Below are positions 8,618 to 19,500 of a stretch of DNA of 64,000 nucleotides, piece by piece. Under the pieces are notes generated by a model. That model searched no databases. It saw only the letters and a list, made by a program, of their open reading frames with translations, and was not told the DNA's origin. Positions within the stretch are counted from its first letter, which is position 1, and each line of letters starts with the position of its first letter. The position numbers were made by a program, and so were the translations under genes. Origin of the DNA: JAKFDI01 sp044508835 (GTDB lineage Bacteria > Pseudomonadota > Gammaproteobacteria > Burkholderiales > Burkholderiaceae_C); assembly GCA_044508835.1 (NCBI GenBank), contig JBIQHD010000005.1, positions 62,001 to 126,000 of the forward strand. The letters are read 5' to 3'.

Positions 8618-9382
8618 ATGGCTTCCTCGCTCCACATCGTGACCGGCGCCTCGCGCGGGCTCGGCGCCGCCCTGGTCGACCAACTGCTGGCGCCGGGGGC
8701 GGTGGTCGTCGGCATCGCCCGCCATGCCGATGCCGCCCTCGCCGCCAAGGCGCAGGCGGCCAGCGCCACGCTCGAGCAATGGACGCTCGACCTGGCCGAC
8801 CCGGTGCCCGCGGCCGAACGGCTCGACGCCTGGCTGGGCGGCATCGACCCCGCGCGCTTCGACACCGCGGCGCTCGTCAACAACGCCGGCGTCATCACCC
8901 CGCCCGGGCCGATCGACGGCTGCAGCGCCGCCGAGCTGTCGGCCGCGCTGCGGGTGGGGCTGGAAGCGGCGGTGCTGCTCAGCGCCGCCTTCCTGCGCGG
9001 CACGCGCGGCTGGCGGGCGGGGAAGAAGGTGCTGAACATCTCGTCGGGCCTGGGCCGGCGGCCGATGGCCGGCAGCGCGCCCTACTGCGCGGCCAAGGCC
9101 GGCATGGACCTGTTCTCGCGCGCCCTGGCACTGGACGAGGCGCACCGCGGCGAGGGCGGCGCGAAGGTGGTCTCGCTCGCGCCGGGCGTGATCGACACCG
9201 GCATGCAGGTGCAGCTGCGCTCGGCCGACGAGGCCGGCTTTCCCGAGCGCGGCAACTTCGTCGCGCTCAGCACGCAGGGGCGGCTCGCCAGCCCGCAGGC
9301 GGCCGCGGCGCAGGTGCTGGCCTGCCTGAACCGGCCCGACTTCGGCGCGAAGGTGATCGCCGACGTGCGCGACACCGGCTGA
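8618..9382 (+). CDS. Short-chain dehydrogenase/reductase (SDR)
   Basis: A 254-residue classical SDR. The nucleotide-binding motif GASRGLG is at residues 10-16, NNAG at about 88-91, and the catalytic Tyr and Lys are in YCAAK (Tyr156, Lys160) with Ser142/143 upstream. Length and the SGLGRRPMAG loop resemble sepiapterin-reductase / benzil-reductase-like SDRs, which reduce carbonyl groups with NADPH; the substrate cannot be assigned. It stands alone, followed by an intergenic REP-like repeat. Confidence 0.82.
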   Translation: MASSLHIVTGASRGLGAALVDQLLAPGAVVVGIARHADAALAAKAQAASATLEQWTLDLADPVPAAERLDAWLGGIDPARFDTAALVNNAGVITPPGPIDGCSAAELSAALRVGLEAAVLLSAAFLRGTRGWRAGKKVLNISSGLGRRPMAGSAPYCAAKAGMDLFSRALALDEAHRGEGGAKVVSLAPGVIDTGMQVQLRSADEAGFPERGNFVALSTQGRLASPQAAAAQVLACLNRPDFGAKVIADVRDTG

Positions 9383-9408
9383 CGACGGTTGCGATCAATC
9401 GACAGGAA

Positions 9409-9433
9409 CCGTTCGGGCTGAGCTTGTCGAAGC
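9409..9433. repeat. REP-like intergenic repeat copy, inverted orientation
   Basis: The sequence beginning CCGTTCGGGCTGAGCTTG and ending TCGAAGC is the reverse complement of the repeat at 126-150 with one change. It lies between the SDR gene and the convergent dioxygenase gene. Confidence 0.6.
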
Positions 9434-9476
9434 CCGGCATGTGCACACGGGTTCGATGGCGGGACGGTATGAACGC

Positions 9477-10223
9477 TCAGCCGGCCGCCGGCCCCTGGAA
9501 ACCGCCTCGGCGGAAGGTCAGCACCAAGGTATCGCGATGGCCGCCGGGCTCGCCGAGCGGCTGGATCGGCGTGGTCTCGTGGATCACGCGCTCGTCGTCG
9601 AGCACCAGCGCGGTCCACGGCTCGGTGAGCGTGAAGCGGATGCCGGCCGGGCTGGCCACGTCGAACACCCGGGTCTCGCCGCCCTTCACGCCCTGGCGGT
9701 CGACGAGCACCACCACCACGAGGTCGACGCCGTCGCGGTGCGCGCCTTCGGGCGTGGGGCGGCCGATGCCGTCGGTGGTGTCGATGCGGAACTGGTGCGC
9801 CTCGACGAACCAGGGCTGTGCGCCCTTCAGGGCCGTGGCGCGGCCGGCGAGCGCGGCCAGCATCGCGCGCCAGGCCGGCTGGCCGGCGACGGCCGGCTCC
9901 ATCGGCTCGAACCAGCGTTCCAGCCCACCGTGCAGCGCGTTGTATTCGACCGGCTGCCAGTGCGCACGGTGCGGCGCCGGCTCGACCCGCTCGCCCTCGA
10001 CGACGAAGCAGGCGTGGCGCCGGCGGCGGTAGCGCCCGCCGTCGCGCAGGTAGGCGTCGGGCGGCAGGACGTTCCAGTTCGGGCGCCAGGCGTCCAGGTC
10101 GGCCAGCGCCGTGCCGGTGAGCCGTGCGAAGCCGGCGGGGTTCAGGGCCGCGTGGCCCTGGCGGCGCAGCAGCGTGTCGAGTTCACGCGGGTCGACCACC
10201 GGGGGCGCGAGCAATTGGGTCAT
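9477..10223 (-). CDS. 2OG-Fe(II) dioxygenase family protein
   Basis: A 248-residue protein of the bacterial 2OG-Fe dioxygenase family. The iron-binding facial triad is visible as HRDG (His and Asp) and HETTP (second His), separated by about 50 residues as in the double-stranded beta-helix oxygenases. Family members hydroxylate free amino acids or similar small substrates using 2-oxoglutarate and oxygen; the substrate here is unknown. A second in-frame ATG at 10256 would add 11 residues; neither start has a strong ribosome site. It is divergent from the YitT-type membrane protein. Confidence 0.78.
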   Translation of the reverse strand: MTQLLAPPVVDPRELDTLLRRQGHAALNPAGFARLTGTALADLDAWRPNWNVLPPDAYLRDGGRYRRRRHACFVVEGERVEPAPHRAHWQPVEYNALHGGLERWFEPMEPAVAGQPAWRAMLAALAGRATALKGAQPWFVEAHQFRIDTTDGIGRPTPEGAHRDGVDLVVVVLVDRQGVKGGETRVFDVASPAGIRFTLTEPWTALVLDDERVIHETTPIQPLGEPGGHRDTLVLTFRRGGFQGPAAG

Positions 10224-10343
10224 CGCGTGATGATGCCGCAAGGCGGCGGCCGACATCGCCGCACGGCCTCGCTTCTTGCCGCGCGTCAACGCCGCCCGCG
10301 CCGCGCCTGATAGCGTCGCCTGCCCGCCCCGCCTCCGATCCGC

Positions 10344-10973
10344 ATGCCGCCCCCCGCCGCATCCGCCCCCGCGCCCGCACCTGCGCCCCACACCTGGGTC
10401 GACGACGTGCAGGCGCTCGCCACGGGCGTGCTCACCACGGCGCTGGGCATCTCGCTGATGGCGCACGCGGGCCTGCTGACGGGCGGGCTGCCGGGCCTCG
10501 CCTTCCTCGTGCACTACGCCAGCGGCTGGCCGCTCGGGCCGGTGTTCTTCGCGCTCAACCTGCCGTTCTACGCCCTCGCCTACACCCAGCTCGGCGCGCG
10601 CTTCGCGTGGCGCACGCTGCTGTCGGGGGCGCTGCTGGCCGCGGCCATCCAGTGGATGCCGCAGGTGCTGCGCTTCGGCGCGGTGGCGCCGCTGTTCGCC
10701 AGCGCCATGGGCGGGCTGCTGATCGGCACGGGGCTCTTGATGCTGTTCCGCCACAACACCAGCCTGGGCGGCTTCAACGTGCTGGCGCTGTGGCTGCAGC
10801 GGCGCCGCGGCTGGTCGGCCGGCATGGTGCAGATGGCGCTCGACTGCGCCATCGTGGCGGCGGCGCTGTTCGTCACCGACACGACGCGGGTGCTGCAGTC
10901 GATCGTCGGCGCGGTGATGCTGAACCTGGTGCTGAGCTTCAACCACCGGCCGGGGCGCTACCGCGGCGCGTAG
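10344..10973 (+). CDS. YitT-family membrane protein
   Basis: A 209-residue integral membrane protein with an Ala/Pro-rich cytoplasmic N-terminus and five or six hydrophobic segments. Segments such as TALGISLMAHAGLLTGGLPG, FFALNLPFYALAY and IGTGLLMLF, with the RHNTSLGGFN loop, match the YitT/DUF161 family. The transported compound, if any, is not known for most members. It is flanked by convergent and divergent genes and appears to be its own unit, ending 10 bases before the convergent S4-protein gene. Confidence 0.75.
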   Translation: MPPPAASAPAPAPAPHTWVDDVQALATGVLTTALGISLMAHAGLLTGGLPGLAFLVHYASGWPLGPVFFALNLPFYALAYTQLGARFAWRTLLSGALLAAAIQWMPQVLRFGAVAPLFASAMGGLLIGTGLLMLFRHNTSLGGFNVLALWLQRRRGWSAGMVQMALDCAIVAAALFVTDTTRVLQSIVGAVMLNLVLSFNHRPGRYRGA

Positions 10974-10983
10974 CGCACCCCGG

Positions 10984-11208
10984 TCAGGCCGGCTCCCCGG
11001 CCACGTGGATGCGCAGGTCGGCCACCTGCACCACCTGGCCCGCGCGGATCTTGCGGGTCTTGCGCAGCTCCTGACGGCCGTTCACCTGCACCTTGCCCTC
11101 GGCCACCATCGTCTTGGCCGCGCCGCCGCTGCCGGCGGCGCCCGTGGCCTTGAGCAGGGCATCCAGCGTGATGAACTCGCCGCGCAGGGCGAAGTCGACG
11201 CGGTTCAT
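10984..11208 (-). CDS. S4-domain RNA-binding protein (YbcJ-like)
   Basis: A 74-residue protein consisting of little more than one S4 RNA-binding domain, with FITLDALLKATG near the start and GKVQVNGRQELRKTRKIRAG in the middle. Small stand-alone S4 proteins of this type bind structured RNA or ribosomal subunits. The start codon overlaps the stop of the LLM oxidoreductase gene by four bases (ATGA), so translation is coupled. It is the last gene of the formaldehyde-detoxification operon, an unusual place for it. Confidence 0.8.
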   Translation of the reverse strand: MNRVDFALRGEFITLDALLKATGAAGSGGAAKTMVAEGKVQVNGRQELRKTRKIRAGQVVQVADLRIHVAGEPA

Positions 11209-12200
11209 GCCGCGGCCGCCAGGCCGAACTCCCCGGCCAGCAGCGCATAGGAACGGCGCCGCACCTGCGGGTCGTGCGCCCAGGTGTTGACGACGAGCTC
11301 GTCCAGTTCGAGCTCGGCGGCCAGCGCGCGCAGCTTCTCGCCCACCTGCGCCGCCGTGCCGACGAAGGCGCGCCGGCGCATGGCCTGCACGCGCGGCCAT
11401 TCGTCGGGCGTGAAGCCGCGCTCGGCGATGGCCGCCGGCGACTGCAGTGGGCCGAACAGGCCGCGCTCGCGGTCCATGCGCCAGCGCTCGCGCGAGCTGG
11501 CGTGGTGCACGGCCTCGTCCTCGGTGTCGGCCGCCAGCGCCCAGACGCAGATCGTCGGCTGCGGCTTCGGGTGCCGCTCGCTCGGCTTGTACAGGCGGCG
11601 GTAGAGGTCGAGCGCCTGCTCCACGCCTTGGCCGTCGGCGAAGAAATAGGCGTAGGCATACGGCAGGCCGAAGTGCGCGGCGAGCTGCGCGCCGTAGTCG
11701 CTGCTGCCCAGCACCCACAGTTCCGGCGCATGCGGCCCGCGCGGGTGCGCGGTGATGCCCTGCCAGGCCGGCAGCGCGGTCCAGGCCTGCAGGTCGCGCA
11801 CCTGCTGCGGGAAGTTCTCGGCGGCCGCGTAGGCGTTCGGGTTGAGCGCCTGCGCGGTACGCATGTCGCCGCCCGGCGCGCGGCCGACGCCCAGGTCGAT
11901 GCGCCCCGGCGCCAGCGCCTCCAGCACGCGGAACTGCTCGGCCACCTTCAGCGCCGAATAGTGCGGCAGCATGACGCCGGCGCTGCCCAGGCGGATGCGC
12001 GTGGTGCGCGCGGCGATGGCGGCCAGCAGCATCTCCGGCGCGCTGCCGACGATGGTGGCGAGGTTGTGGTGCTCGCTGCACCAGAAGCGGTGGTAGCCCA
12101 GGGCCTCCGCGTGCACGGCGAGGTCGAGCGTGTCGCGGATGGCGGCGTCTTCGCCGAGCCCGTGGATGGAGACGGATTGATCGAGGACCGAGAGCTTCAT
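11205..12200 (-). CDS. LLM-class flavin-dependent oxidoreductase
   Basis: A 331-residue protein of the luciferase-like monooxygenase superfamily, which uses reduced flavin (FMNH2 or F420). Recognisable blocks are RFWCSEHHN near residue 38, RIRLGSAGVMLPHYS near 68 and PGRIDLGVGRAPGG near 99. It resembles the MsnO8-like group of unassigned monooxygenases. It begins right after the stop of the S-formylglutathione hydrolase gene and is coupled to the S4 gene downstream, so it belongs to the formaldehyde operon. A role in oxidising a one-carbon precursor is possible but is only inferred from position. Confidence 0.82.
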   Translation of the reverse strand: MKLSVLDQSVSIHGLGEDAAIRDTLDLAVHAEALGYHRFWCSEHHNLATIVGSAPEMLLAAIAARTTRIRLGSAGVMLPHYSALKVAEQFRVLEALAPGRIDLGVGRAPGGDMRTAQALNPNAYAAAENFPQQVRDLQAWTALPAWQGITAHPRGPHAPELWVLGSSDYGAQLAAHFGLPYAYAYFFADGQGVEQALDLYRRLYKPSERHPKPQPTICVWALAADTEDEAVHHASSRERWRMDRERGLFGPLQSPAAIAERGFTPDEWPRVQAMRRRAFVGTAAQVGEKLRALAAELELDELVVNTWAHDPQVRRRSYALLAGEFGLAAAA

Positions 12201-13036
12201 TCAGGCCGCCAGGTGTTGCGCGTGGTGGCGCAGATGGTCGGCCATGAAGCTCGACACGAAGTAGTAGCCGTGGTCATACCCCTCATGCCGGCGCAGCGTG
12301 AGCGGCTGGCCGGCGGCGGCGCAAGCCTGTTCGAGCAGGTGCGGATGCAGCTGCTCGGCGAGGAATTTGTCGGCCAGCCCCTGGTCGACCAGCAGCGGCG
12401 GCAGGCGCCGGCCGGCGGCGATCTGCTCGACCGCGTCGTGCGCCGCCCAGCGCGCGCGGTCGGCGCCGAGGTAGCCGGTGAAGGCCTTCACGCCCCACGG
12501 GCACCGGCTGGGCGCGCAGATCGGCGCGAAGGCCGAGACGCTGCGAAAGAGCTGCGGATGGCGCAGCGCGAGCGTCAGCGCGCCGTGGCCGCCCATCGAG
12601 TGGCCGAAGATGCCCAGGCGCTCGGCCCGCGCCGGGAAGCGCGCCAGCACCAGCGCGCGCAGCTCCTCGGTGAGGTAGCGCTCCATCTGCCAGTGCGTGC
12701 GCCACGGCGCTTCGGTCGCGTCGAGGTAGAAGCCGGCGCCTTCGCCGAAGTCCCAGTCGTGCGTGGCGCCGTCGACGCCGGTGCTGCGCGGGCTGGTGTC
12801 CGGCGCCACCAGCATCAGCCCGAGCTCCGCCGCGGCCTGCTGCGCGCCGGCCTTGATCGGGAAGGTCTCCTCGGTGCAGGTGAGCCCGGCCAGGTAGAAC
12901 AGCGCCGGCACCGGCCCCTGCGCCGCCTGCGGCGGGCGGTACACGGCGAAGCGCATCGGCAGGCCGATGACGGCCGAGTCGTGGCGGTAGAAGCCCTGCA
13001 CGCCGCCGAAGCTGGCGTGCTCGCTGATCGTCTCCA

Positions 13037-13037
<1 letters not shown>
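12201..13037 (-). CDS. fghA: S-formylglutathione hydrolase
   Basis: A 278-residue serine esterase of the esterase-D family that hydrolyses S-formylglutathione to formate and glutathione, the last step of glutathione-dependent formaldehyde removal in the cytoplasm. The nucleophile is Ser147 in GHSMGG; the Asp is likely in the LVDQGLADKF block and the His in GYDHGYYF near the C-terminus. The start codon overlaps the stop codon of the upstream dehydrogenase by one base (TGATG), which fixes the start and implies coupled translation. Confidence 0.95.
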
Positions 13038-14143
<1,106 letters not shown>

Positions 14144-14241
14144 GGGTGATGCTCCTCGAACGGCCCGGCGGCACCGGGCGACGGGGCATTATTGCGAGCC
14201 CTGCGCGGCCGCGCGCCGCGCGGGGCATGCGGGCCGCGGCC

Positions 14242-14715
14242 TCAGCCGCGGTGAACCGGGTCGATCCACAGCACCGACTCCGGCTTCTCCACCGGCTCGA
14301 TGTCGAGGTTGACCGCCACCGCCTCGCCGTCGCTGCGCACCAGCACGCATTCGAGCACCTCGGTCGGGCTGGCGTTGATCTCCTGGTGCGGCACGTAGGG
14401 CGGCACGTAGATGAAGTCGCCCGGGCCGGCCTCGGCGGTGAACTCCAGCCGCTCGCCCCAGCGCATGCGCGCCCGGCCCTTGACGACGTAGATCACGCTC
14501 TCCAGTGGGCCGTGGTGGTGGGCGCCGGTCTTGGCGTCGGGATGGATGTGCACCGTGCCGGCCCACAGCTTCTGCGCGCCGACGCGCGCGAAGGTGATCG
14601 CGGCCTTGCGGTCCATGCCGGGCGTCTGCGCCGTGTTGCCGTCGAGCGAGCCGGCGGGCACCACGCGCACGCCGTCGTGCTTCCAGGCGGGGGACGAATC
14701 CGTGGGGGTGGGCAT
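14242..14715 (-). CDS. Cupin-domain protein
   Basis: A 157-residue single-domain cupin. The two metal-binding motifs are visible as AHHHGPLESVIYVVKG (His-x-His and Glu) and PGDFIYVPPYVPHQ. The start at 14715 gives the compact MPTPTDSSPAW beginning; the frame is open further upstream through the leader of the divergent cold-shock gene, which is not plausible coding. The protein is probably a small metal enzyme or ligand-binding sensor; substrate unknown. It lies 98 bases upstream of frmA on the same strand. Confidence 0.8.
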   Translation of the reverse strand: MPTPTDSSPAWKHDGVRVVPAGSLDGNTAQTPGMDRKAAITFARVGAQKLWAGTVHIHPDAKTGAHHHGPLESVIYVVKGRARMRWGERLEFTAEAGPGDFIYVPPYVPHQEINASPTEVLECVLVRSDGEAVAVNLDIEPVEKPESVLWIDPVHRG

Positions 14716-14800
14716 GCGTGTTCTCCGTGCGATGGGATGACCCTGTTGCGAAGAGGCGGCGGCGCGGGAGGCCCGCTTCGTGTACATTCGCGCCTCACAG

Positions 14801-14959
14801 TTATACGCAAGACATTGGTTGCTTGAGATCTCCTTCCTTCCCGCTGCGGTTCTCGCGCCGGGCTCGCTCGAAATCCCCCAGATCGTCTCTTGAGTGTCGC
14901 TGCCAGCGCACGGCATGTCGCCGCGCGCTTCTTTTGTTCTGACAGATAGGAAATCGTCC
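14801..14959 (+). promoter_or_regulatory. Long 5' leader of the cold-shock gene, with weak promoter
   Basis: No open frame on the plus strand covers this stretch, yet it immediately precedes a cold-shock gene. Cold-shock mRNAs typically carry leaders of about 150 bases that refold with temperature. A TTATAC hexamer at 14801-14806 could be the -10; no good -35 is seen. A transcript starting near 14812 would have a leader of close to 150 bases. The ribosome site is AGGAA at 14948-14952. Role inferred from family knowledge. Confidence 0.4.
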
Positions 14960-15169
14960 ATGACGACGCAAACCGGTACCGTGAAGTGGTTCAACGAGAG
15001 CAAGGGCTACGGCTTCATCGCTCAAGACGCGGGCGGTGCCGACCTCTTCGCCCACTTCCGCGACATCCAGGGCACGGGCTTCAAGACCCTGGCCGAGAAC
15101 CAGCGCGTGGAATTCGAGGTCAAGCAAGGCGAGAAGGGCCTGCAGGCCGCGAACATCCGCACGATCTGA
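14960..15169 (+). CDS. cspA: Cold-shock protein (CspA family)
   Basis: A 69-residue single cold-shock domain with RNP1 KGYGFI and the RNP2-like segment DLFAHF, preceded by GTVKWFNESKGYGF. It binds single-stranded RNA and DNA and acts as an RNA chaperone in the cytoplasm. The ATG at 14960 gives the usual length; an in-frame ATG at 14894 would add a non-family extension from the leader. A strong intrinsic terminator follows 34 bases after the stop codon, so this is a single-gene transcript. Confidence 0.95.
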   Translation: MTTQTGTVKWFNESKGYGFIAQDAGGADLFAHFRDIQGTGFKTLAENQRVEFEVKQGEKGLQAANIRTI

Positions 15170-15203
15170 GCGCAGGCTCACGCGGGCTCCACGCCCGTGA
15201 AGG

Positions 15204-15230
15204 AAACGCGGCTGAGGCCGCGTTTTTTTT
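15204..15230 (+). terminator. Rho-independent terminator of the cold-shock gene
   Basis: AAACGCGGC (15204-15212), loop TGAG, GCCGCGTTT (15217-15225), followed by five more T. A perfect 9-bp stem with an eight-T run. It also separates the cold-shock gene from the convergent 29-residue ORF. Confidence 0.93.
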
Positions 15231-15237
15231 CGCCCGC

Positions 15238-15327
15238 TCAGGCGGCGAACATCTCCAGGCTCAGCGCCACGAAGGCCGCGGCGGCCAGCAGCATGACGAG
15301 CGCGGTGGTGAGGGTGGGCTTCTGCAT
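15238..15327 (-). CDS. Small single-span membrane peptide (29 residues)
   Basis: A 29-codon frame encoding MQKPTLTTALVMLLAAAA followed by FVALSLEMFAA. It has a short polar N-terminus and one hydrophobic stretch long enough to span the membrane. A good ribosome site, AGGGA, lies 6 bases before the ATG. It is convergent with the cold-shock gene and ends beyond its terminator. No known family is recognised. Its reality rests on the ribosome site, the clean hydrophobic composition and the gap that it fills. Confidence 0.55.
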   Translation of the reverse strand: MQKPTLTTALVMLLAAAAFVALSLEMFAA

Positions 15328-15480
15328 CGGGTTCCCTGCGGCGGTTGTGCGTGAACAAGCTCACTGTCGGGCTGCCGGCGGCGCCGCGGTGCCGGCGCCG
15401 GGCTCCTGCCGCTGTCGGACAACGCCGACATTGAGCGATACCATGAACCGATCCGAGCCAACCGCACGAAGGAGTCCCCG

Positions 15481-16515
15481 ATGCCCGTGTCGCCCGCATT
15501 GACAAACCGGCAGGTCCGGCTCGCCGCCCGGCCGGTGGGGGCACCGACCCGCGACAACTGGCGCTTCACGACCGAGCCGGTGGCGGAGCCCGGCGACGGC
15601 GAGGTGCTCGTCAAGTCGCTGTACCTCTCGCTCGACCCCGCCATGCGCGGCTGGATGAACGAGGGCCGCAGCTACATCCCGCCGGTGGGCATCGACGAGG
15701 TGATGCGCGCCGGCGGCATCGGCGTGGTGCTGGCGTCGCGGCACCCGGGCTTCGCCCCGGGCGAGCAGGTGAGCGGGCGCCTGGGCATCCAGCAGTACCG
15801 CCTGTTCGACGCGCGCGAGATCGCCTCCGGCGGGCTGGAGAAGATCGACGCGTCCAAGGGCTCGCCCACCCAGTGGCTCAACGTGCTGGGCATGCCCGGC
15901 ATGACGGCCTACTTCGGCCTGCTGGACGTGGGCCGGCCGAAGCCGGGCGAGACGGTCGTGGTGTCGGGGGCCGCCGGCGCCGTGGGCCAGACGGTGGGCC
16001 AACTCGCGAAGATCCACGGCTGCCGCGCCGTGGGCATCGCCGGCGGCCCCGAGAAATGCGAGTGGGTGGTGCGCGAGCTCGGCTTCGACGCCTGCATCGA
16101 CTACAAGGCCGGCAGCGTGCGCGAGGGCCTGAAGACGCACTGCCCGCAGGGCGTGGACGTCTACTTCGACAACGTCGGCGGCGAGATCCTCGACACCGTG
16201 CTCACCCGCATCTCGCGCGGCGCGCGCATCGTGATCTGCGGGGCGATCAGCCAGTACAACAACACCACGCCGGTGGCCGGGCCGAAGAACTACATGTCGC
16301 TGCTGGTGAACCGCGCGCGCATGGAGGGCATGGTGGTGTTCGACTACGCCGACCGCTACCCGCAGGCGATCGAGGCGCTGTCGGGCCACCTGAAGGCCGG
16401 CCGCATCAAGTCGAAGGAAGACGTGGTGCAGGGCATCGACACCTTCCCCGAGACGCTGATGAAGCTGTTCTCGGGCCAGAACTTCGGCAAGCTGGTGCTG
16501 CAGGTGGCCGAATAG
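15481..16515 (+). CDS. NADP-dependent MDR oxidoreductase (CurA / leukotriene B4 dehydrogenase-like)
   Basis: A 344-residue medium-chain reductase without zinc sites. Landmarks are SLDPAMRGWMN near residue 42, the cofactor motif SGAAGAVGQTVGQLAK near 160, YFDNVGGEILD near 225 and GAISQYNNT near 257. The family reduces carbon-carbon double bonds of enones and related electrophiles with NADPH. A strong ribosome site (AAGGAG) precedes the ATG. The sensor kinase gene starts 46 bases downstream, so co-transcription is possible. Confidence 0.88.
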   Translation: MPVSPALTNRQVRLAARPVGAPTRDNWRFTTEPVAEPGDGEVLVKSLYLSLDPAMRGWMNEGRSYIPPVGIDEVMRAGGIGVVLASRHPGFAPGEQVSGRLGIQQYRLFDAREIASGGLEKIDASKGSPTQWLNVLGMPGMTAYFGLLDVGRPKPGETVVVSGAAGAVGQTVGQLAKIHGCRAVGIAGGPEKCEWVVRELGFDACIDYKAGSVREGLKTHCPQGVDVYFDNVGGEILDTVLTRISRGARIVICGAISQYNNTTPVAGPKNYMSLLVNRARMEGMVVFDYADRYPQAIEALSGHLKAGRIKSKEDVVQGIDTFPETLMKLFSGQNFGKLVLQVAE

Positions 16516-16561
16516 GCCGCAGACCCGCCCCGCTGCAGGCGCCCGACCCGTCCACCGGCCC

Positions 16562-19500
16562 ATGACGCAGCAACCGCCCCCCGAGAGCATCGATGCGGCA
16601 GCGCCCGCCCTGCAGGCGTGGCAGGCCTTCGCGGCGCAGGCCGCCGACCTCTTCGTGCTGCTGGACGCGCAGGGGCGGGTGCGCTGGACGAACCCGGCCT
16701 TCGAGCGCACGACCGGCTGGCCGCCGGCGCAGGCGCGCGGCCGCTCGCTCGACGCGCTGCTGGCGGCCGAGCTCGACGCCGACGCCGCCTGGCAGCGCGT
16801 GGCCGCGCAGCTCGCGCAGGGCGAGGCCGTCGAATCGACCGAGCTGCCCTGGCGCCGCGCCGACGGCCGGCTCGGCTGGTGCCGCCTGAGCGCGCAGCCG
16901 GTCGATGGCGGCCTGGCGGCGGCCGGGGGCGCCGCGTCGCCCGCCGTGGCCGTGTGCGTGCACGACCGCAGCGAGCCGCGCCGCCTGGCCGAGCTGCTGG
17001 ACGTGACGCAGGAGTTCGGCCGCCTGGGCGTGTGGGAGCGCGAGATCCCCTCCGGGCGCGGGCACTGGGACCCGCACGTGTTCCGCTTCTTCGGCGTCGA
17101 CCCGTCCGGGAGCACGCCGGACTTCGAGGCCGCCACGCGGCACATCCATCCGCAGGACCGGGCGCGGCTGAACTACATCGCCTCCACCGCCACCTGCGGC
17201 CAGTACGAGAGCCGCTTCCGCGTGGTGCTGCCGGACGGCCGCCTGCGGCGCATCCATTCGCAGTGGCTGGTCAAGCCCGGCCCTGACGGCAAGCCCGCGC
17301 GCACCATCGGCATCATGCTCGACGACACCGAGGTCTACGAGCTCGCCCGCTCCTACGACGAGACCGCCGAGGAGCTGCGCCTGGCGCTCGACCTGGGGCA
17401 GATCGCCATCTGGCGCCAGGACCTCGCCACCAACCGCGTCTACTACAACGACCGCGGCTTCGAGGTGCTGGGCATGCCGCCGCGCCCCGACGGCCTGTCG
17501 ATCGACGAGGTGCGCACGCTCATCCACCCCGACGACCTGCCGGTGGTGGTGGAGACCGCGCGCCGGGCGCTGGAGTCCACGCAGCCGATCGACATGTCGG
17601 CCCGCTACCGGCGTGCCGACGGCACCTGGCGCGAGATCCTCATGCGCCGCGTCGTGCGCCGCAGCGACGACGGCACGCCGATCGAGTTCTTCGGCGTGGC
17701 GATCGACATGACCGAGCAGCTCAACGAGGCGCGCCGCGTGCGCGCCCTGGCCGAGCGCCTGGAGCACACCGCGCGCGCCGCGCAGCTCGGCCTGTTCAGC
17801 CGCGACATCGCCACCGGCAGGATCGAGTGGAACGATCAGCTCTACGAGATGATCGGGCGCTCGCCCGAGGAAGGGCCGCCGAGCGACGCAGGCTGGCTGG
17901 CCCTCGTCCATACCCGCGACCGGGCCGCCATGAAGGACGCGATCGCGCGCCTGCGCACGCCCACGGACGACGCCTCCTACGACCTGCAGTTCCGCGTGGT
18001 GCTGGCCCGCGGCAAGGTGCGCTGGCTCTCGGCGCGCGCGCGCCGCATGCACATGAACGGCCGCGACATGGTGTTCGGCGTGATGATGGACGTCACCGCC
18101 CACGTGCAGACCGAGGCCGCGCTGCGCAACGCCAACGCGCGCGCGGCGCTGGCCGCGCGCGGCGCCGGCATCGGCATCTGGGAATGGAACCCGCGCACGC
18201 GCGCCACCACCTGGGACGAGGCGATGTGGCGCCTGCGCGGGCGCGAGCCGCGCCCCGTGGCGCCGACGCTGGCCGAGCGCTCGGCCATGAACCACCCCGA
18301 GGACGACGCCCGCGCGCGCGAGATGCTCTACCGGGCGCTCAGCGAGCGCCGCACCTACACCTACCAGTTCCGCGTGGTCTGGCCCGAGGGCAGCGTGCGC
18401 TGGCTCGCCTCGCGCACGACGCCCATCTACGACGAGCGCGGCCGCCTCGACCGCTACGTCGGCGTCAACTGGGACGTGACCGACGCCGTCGACGCCGAGA
18501 CGCAGCGGCGCGAGAAGCTCGTCGCCCAGCGCGACAGCGAGGCCAAGTCGCAGTTCCTCGCGCGCATGAGCCACGAGCTGCGCACCCCGCTGAACGCGGT
18601 GCTCGGCTTCGCGCAGCTGCTGCGCCGCGAGGACGGCCTGCCGCCGGCGCAGCGCCAGGCCCACGTCGACCACATCCTCGCCGCCGGCGAGCACCTGCTC
18701 TCGCTCATCAACGACGTGCTCGACCTGTCGCGCCTGGAGAGCGACCACACGGCGCTGGTGCTCGAGCCGGTGCCGCTGCAGCAGGCGCTGACGCAGGCGC
18801 TCGGCCTGGTCGAGCCGCTGGCGCGGCGCCTCTCGGTGCACCTGGAGAGCGCGCCGGCGCCCGAGCGCGTGCTGGCCCAGCCCACGCGGCTGCGGCAGGT
18901 GCTGCTCAACCTGCTGAGCAACGCCATCAAGTACAACCGGCCGGGCGGGCGCGTGTCCATCCGCACCAGCCGGGAGGGCGACGCCGTGACCCTGCACGTG
19001 CGCGACACCGGCCGCGGCCTGGACGCCGAGCAGATGGCCCACCTGTTCGAGCCCTTCAACCGCCTGGGCATCGAGCGCGAGGGCATCGAGGGCACCGGCA
19101 TCGGCCTGGCCATCGTCAAGGCGCTGCTGGAGCACATGGGCGGCTCGATCGCGGTGCACAGCGAGCCCGGCGTCGGCAGCGAGTTCCGCATGACCCTCGC
19201 CTGCGCCGACGAGGCGCACGCGCCGGCGCCGGCCGGCGCGCCGTACGCACCCGCGCCGCCGCCGCCCGAGCCCGCCCCGGCCGGGCGCGACACCCGGCTG
19301 CTCTACATCGAGGACAACGCGCTGAACGTGCTGCTGGTCGAGGAGCTGGTGGCCACCCGCGCCGGGCTGTCGGTGTGCAGCGAGCCCGACGGCACGAGCG
19401 GCGTGGCGCGGGCGCAGGCCATGCGGCCGGACCTGATGCTGGTGGACATGCAGCTGCCCGACTTCGACGGCATCGAGGTGCTGCGCCGCCTGCGCGCCGA

